Of a DNA stretch of 17,442 nucleotides, positions 16,310 through 17,442 are shown in pieces. The notes under the pieces are model-generated. The model did no database searches, was not told the origin of the DNA, and was given only the letters and a program-made list of their open reading frames with translations. Both the position numbers and the translations under genes were made by a program. How positions within the stretch are numbered: the stretch's first letter is position 1; each line of letters starts with the position of its first letter. Source of the stretch: Clostridiales bacterium (GTDB lineage Bacteria > Bacillota > Clostridia > Lachnospirales > Lachnospiraceae); NCBI GenBank assembly GCA_021199135.1, contig JAJQIQ010000081.1:6080-23521 (forward strand). The letters are read 5' to 3'.

Positions 16310-16459
16310 AAGCAAATTTTCTGCTCGGTGCGGAGGCAGGCGCTTACTGGCCCACGCCGCGATCCAAGGGAAAGCGATTCCCTGTCATAGTTCAAACCGG
16401 AGCCCGAATGCGACAGCTCGGGGCACTTTAGACCGCAGCAAAAAGAGGAGACAGATAAC
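16310..16459 (+). other. gltX 5' leader, about 150 nt, no recognised riboswitch
   Basis: The region between the predicted transcription start and the gltX ATG holds a perfect 6-bp hairpin (AGGGAA-AGCGA-TTCCCT, around 16368-16384) and a weaker GCCCGA/TCGGGG pairing around 16401-16426. A GAGGAGA Shine-Dalgarno sits near 16445-16451. I find no T-box core (GGGTGGNACCGCG) and no terminator before the gene. Confidence 0.45.
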
Positions 16460-17442
16460 ATGGGCAAGATTAGGACAAGATTTGCGCCGAGCCCGACGGG
16501 GCGGATGCACGTCGGGAACCTGCGCACCGCGCTGTACGCATACCTCATCACGAAGCACGAGGGCGGGGACTTCATACTGCGCATCGAGGACACGGACCAA
16601 GAGCGCTACGTCGAGGGCGCGGTCGACATCATATACCGCACGCTGCGTAAGACCGGCCTCCTCTGGGACGAGGGCCCGGACAGGGACGGCGGCGTCGGCC
16701 CCTACATCCAGAGCGAGCGCCAGGCGGCGGGCATATATTTAAAGTATGCGAAGGAGCTCATCGACAAGGGTGAGGCCTATTACTGCTTCTGCGACAAGGA
16801 GCGTCTCGATAGCCTCAAGACCACGGTCGCGGGCAAGGAGATTTCCATATACGACAAGCACTGCCTGTCTCTCTCGAAGGAGGAAGTCCAGGCGAAGCTT
16901 GACGCGGGCCTGCCCTACGTCATCCGCCAGAACAACCCGCGCGAGGGCGAGACGGTCTTCGACGACGAGATATATGGCGAGATCCGCGTCGACAACGCCG
17001 AGCTCGACGACATGATCCTGATAAAGTCTGACGGCTACCCGACGTACAATTTCGCGAACGTAGTCGACGACCACCTTATGGGCATCACCCACGTCGTCCG
17101 CGGCAACGAGTACCTCTCGTCGTCGCCGAAGTACAACAGGCTCTATGAGGCGTTCGGCTGGGACATCCCCACCTACATCCACTGCCCGCTGATAACGGAC
17201 GAGGGGCACCAGAAGCTCTCGAAGCGCAGCGGCCACTCGTCGTTCGAGGACCTGATCGAGCAGGGCTTTCTGACCGAGGCGGTCGTAAACTTCGTCGCTC
17301 TTTTGGGCTGGAGCCCGGAGGACAACGTGGAGATCATGACGCTTGATGAGATGGTGGAGAAGTTCGACTACCACCACATGAGCAAGTCCCCGGCGGTCTT
17401 CGACTTCACGAAGCTGCGCTGGATGAACGGCGAGTACATAAA
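16460..17442 (+). CDS. gltX: Glutamyl-tRNA synthetase, 3' end missing
   Basis: The class I aminoacyl-tRNA synthetase charges tRNA-Glu with glutamate in the cytoplasm. The visible 327 residues begin [20 protein letters not shown]: the PTG..H.G signature (MHVGN at about 16-20) is the HIGH-type ATP site, followed by [17 protein letters not shown] (about 38-46) binds the amino acid. C109 and C111 with Y131 and C135 form a CxC...YxxxC pattern compatible with the zinc-binding motif of zinc-containing Glu[25 protein letters not shown] is split at about 193-215 and is highly family-specific, and KLSKR (252-256) is the KMSKR loop variant. The gene is complete at its 5' end and runs off the right edge; a usual family length near 480-500 residues implies about a third is missing. 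It has its own promoter and is not part of the pilus operon. Confidence 0.97.
   Translation, partial: MGKIRTRFAPSPTGRMHVGNLRTALYAYLITKHEGGDFILRIEDTDQERYVEGAVDIIYRTLRKTGLLWDEGPDRDGGVGPYIQSERQAAGIYLKYAKELIDKGEAYYCFCDKERLDSLKTTVAGKEISIYDKHCLSLSKEEVQAKLDAGLPYVIRQNNPREGETVFDDEIYGEIRVDNAELDDMILIKSDGYPTYNFANVVDDHLMGITHVVRGNEYLSSSPKYNRLYEAFGWDIPTYIHCPLITDEGHQKLSKRSGHSSFEDLIEQGFLTEAVVNFVALLGWSPEDNVEIMTLDEMVEKFDYHHMSKSPAVFDFTKLRWMNGEYI

Noticed and set aside
16310..16459. T-box riboswitch in the gltX leader
   Set aside because: The conserved GGGTGGNACCGCG core and an antiterminator/terminator pair are absent.
1..17442. CRISPR arrays, tRNA or rRNA genes, transposase genes
   Set aside because: None found: no regularly spaced direct repeats, no tRNA-like cloverleaf noticed in the gaps, and no transposase-like ORF.

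Overview
The window is moderately GC-rich DNA, densely coded on the + strand, with strong Gram-positive Shine-Dalgarno sequences (AGGAGG and GGAGGGAGG types) and GTG/TTG starts in two genes. The gene content is one partial operon for a type IV pilus or related filament, followed by an independently transcribed glutamyl-tRNA synthetase gene. The fused PilM-PilN, the DUF5057-like motifs in two giant proteins and the style of the RBSs suggest a clostridial Firmicute, probably near Lachnospiraceae. That placement is inference and the genus cannot be read from this window.

Layout. (1) Positions 1-2061 carry the inner-membrane alignment complex: the 3' part of a fused pilM-pilN gene overlapping a pilO-like gene by 8 bp. 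(2) Positions 2122-7313 carry four pilin-like genes: a PilV/GspI-like pilin (GFSLVE), a large PilX/GspK-like protein without Glu+5, a small GspH/FimT-like pilin (GFSLVE) and a PilW/GspJ-like pilin (GLSLVE). A 282-bp non-coding gap after the first pilin (3358-3639) is packed with at least six hairpin-forming palindromes. It looks like a mobile palindromic repeat or a structured RNA. (3) Positions 7397-16166 carry two tandem giant paralogues of 1605 and 1291 residues. Both have an N-terminal membrane segment and very large exported regions, with motifs I associate with DUF5057. (4) A clean intrinsic terminator at 16217-16248 ends the operon. A TTGCAA-N17-TACAAT promoter then drives gltX, which runs off the right edge.

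How the genes work together. PilMN and PilO would form the platform that couples a cytoplasmic motor to the filament. The four pilin-like proteins look like a minor-pilin priming set. The two giant proteins sit where PilY1-type tip adhesins sit in proteobacterial minor-pilin operons, although they show no resemblance to PilY1 that I can see. The most interesting reading of the window is that they are a clostridial, convergent class of pilus-tip or pilus-associated surface proteins. Major pilin, motor ATPases, platform protein PilC and prepilin peptidase are not in the window and may lie upstream.
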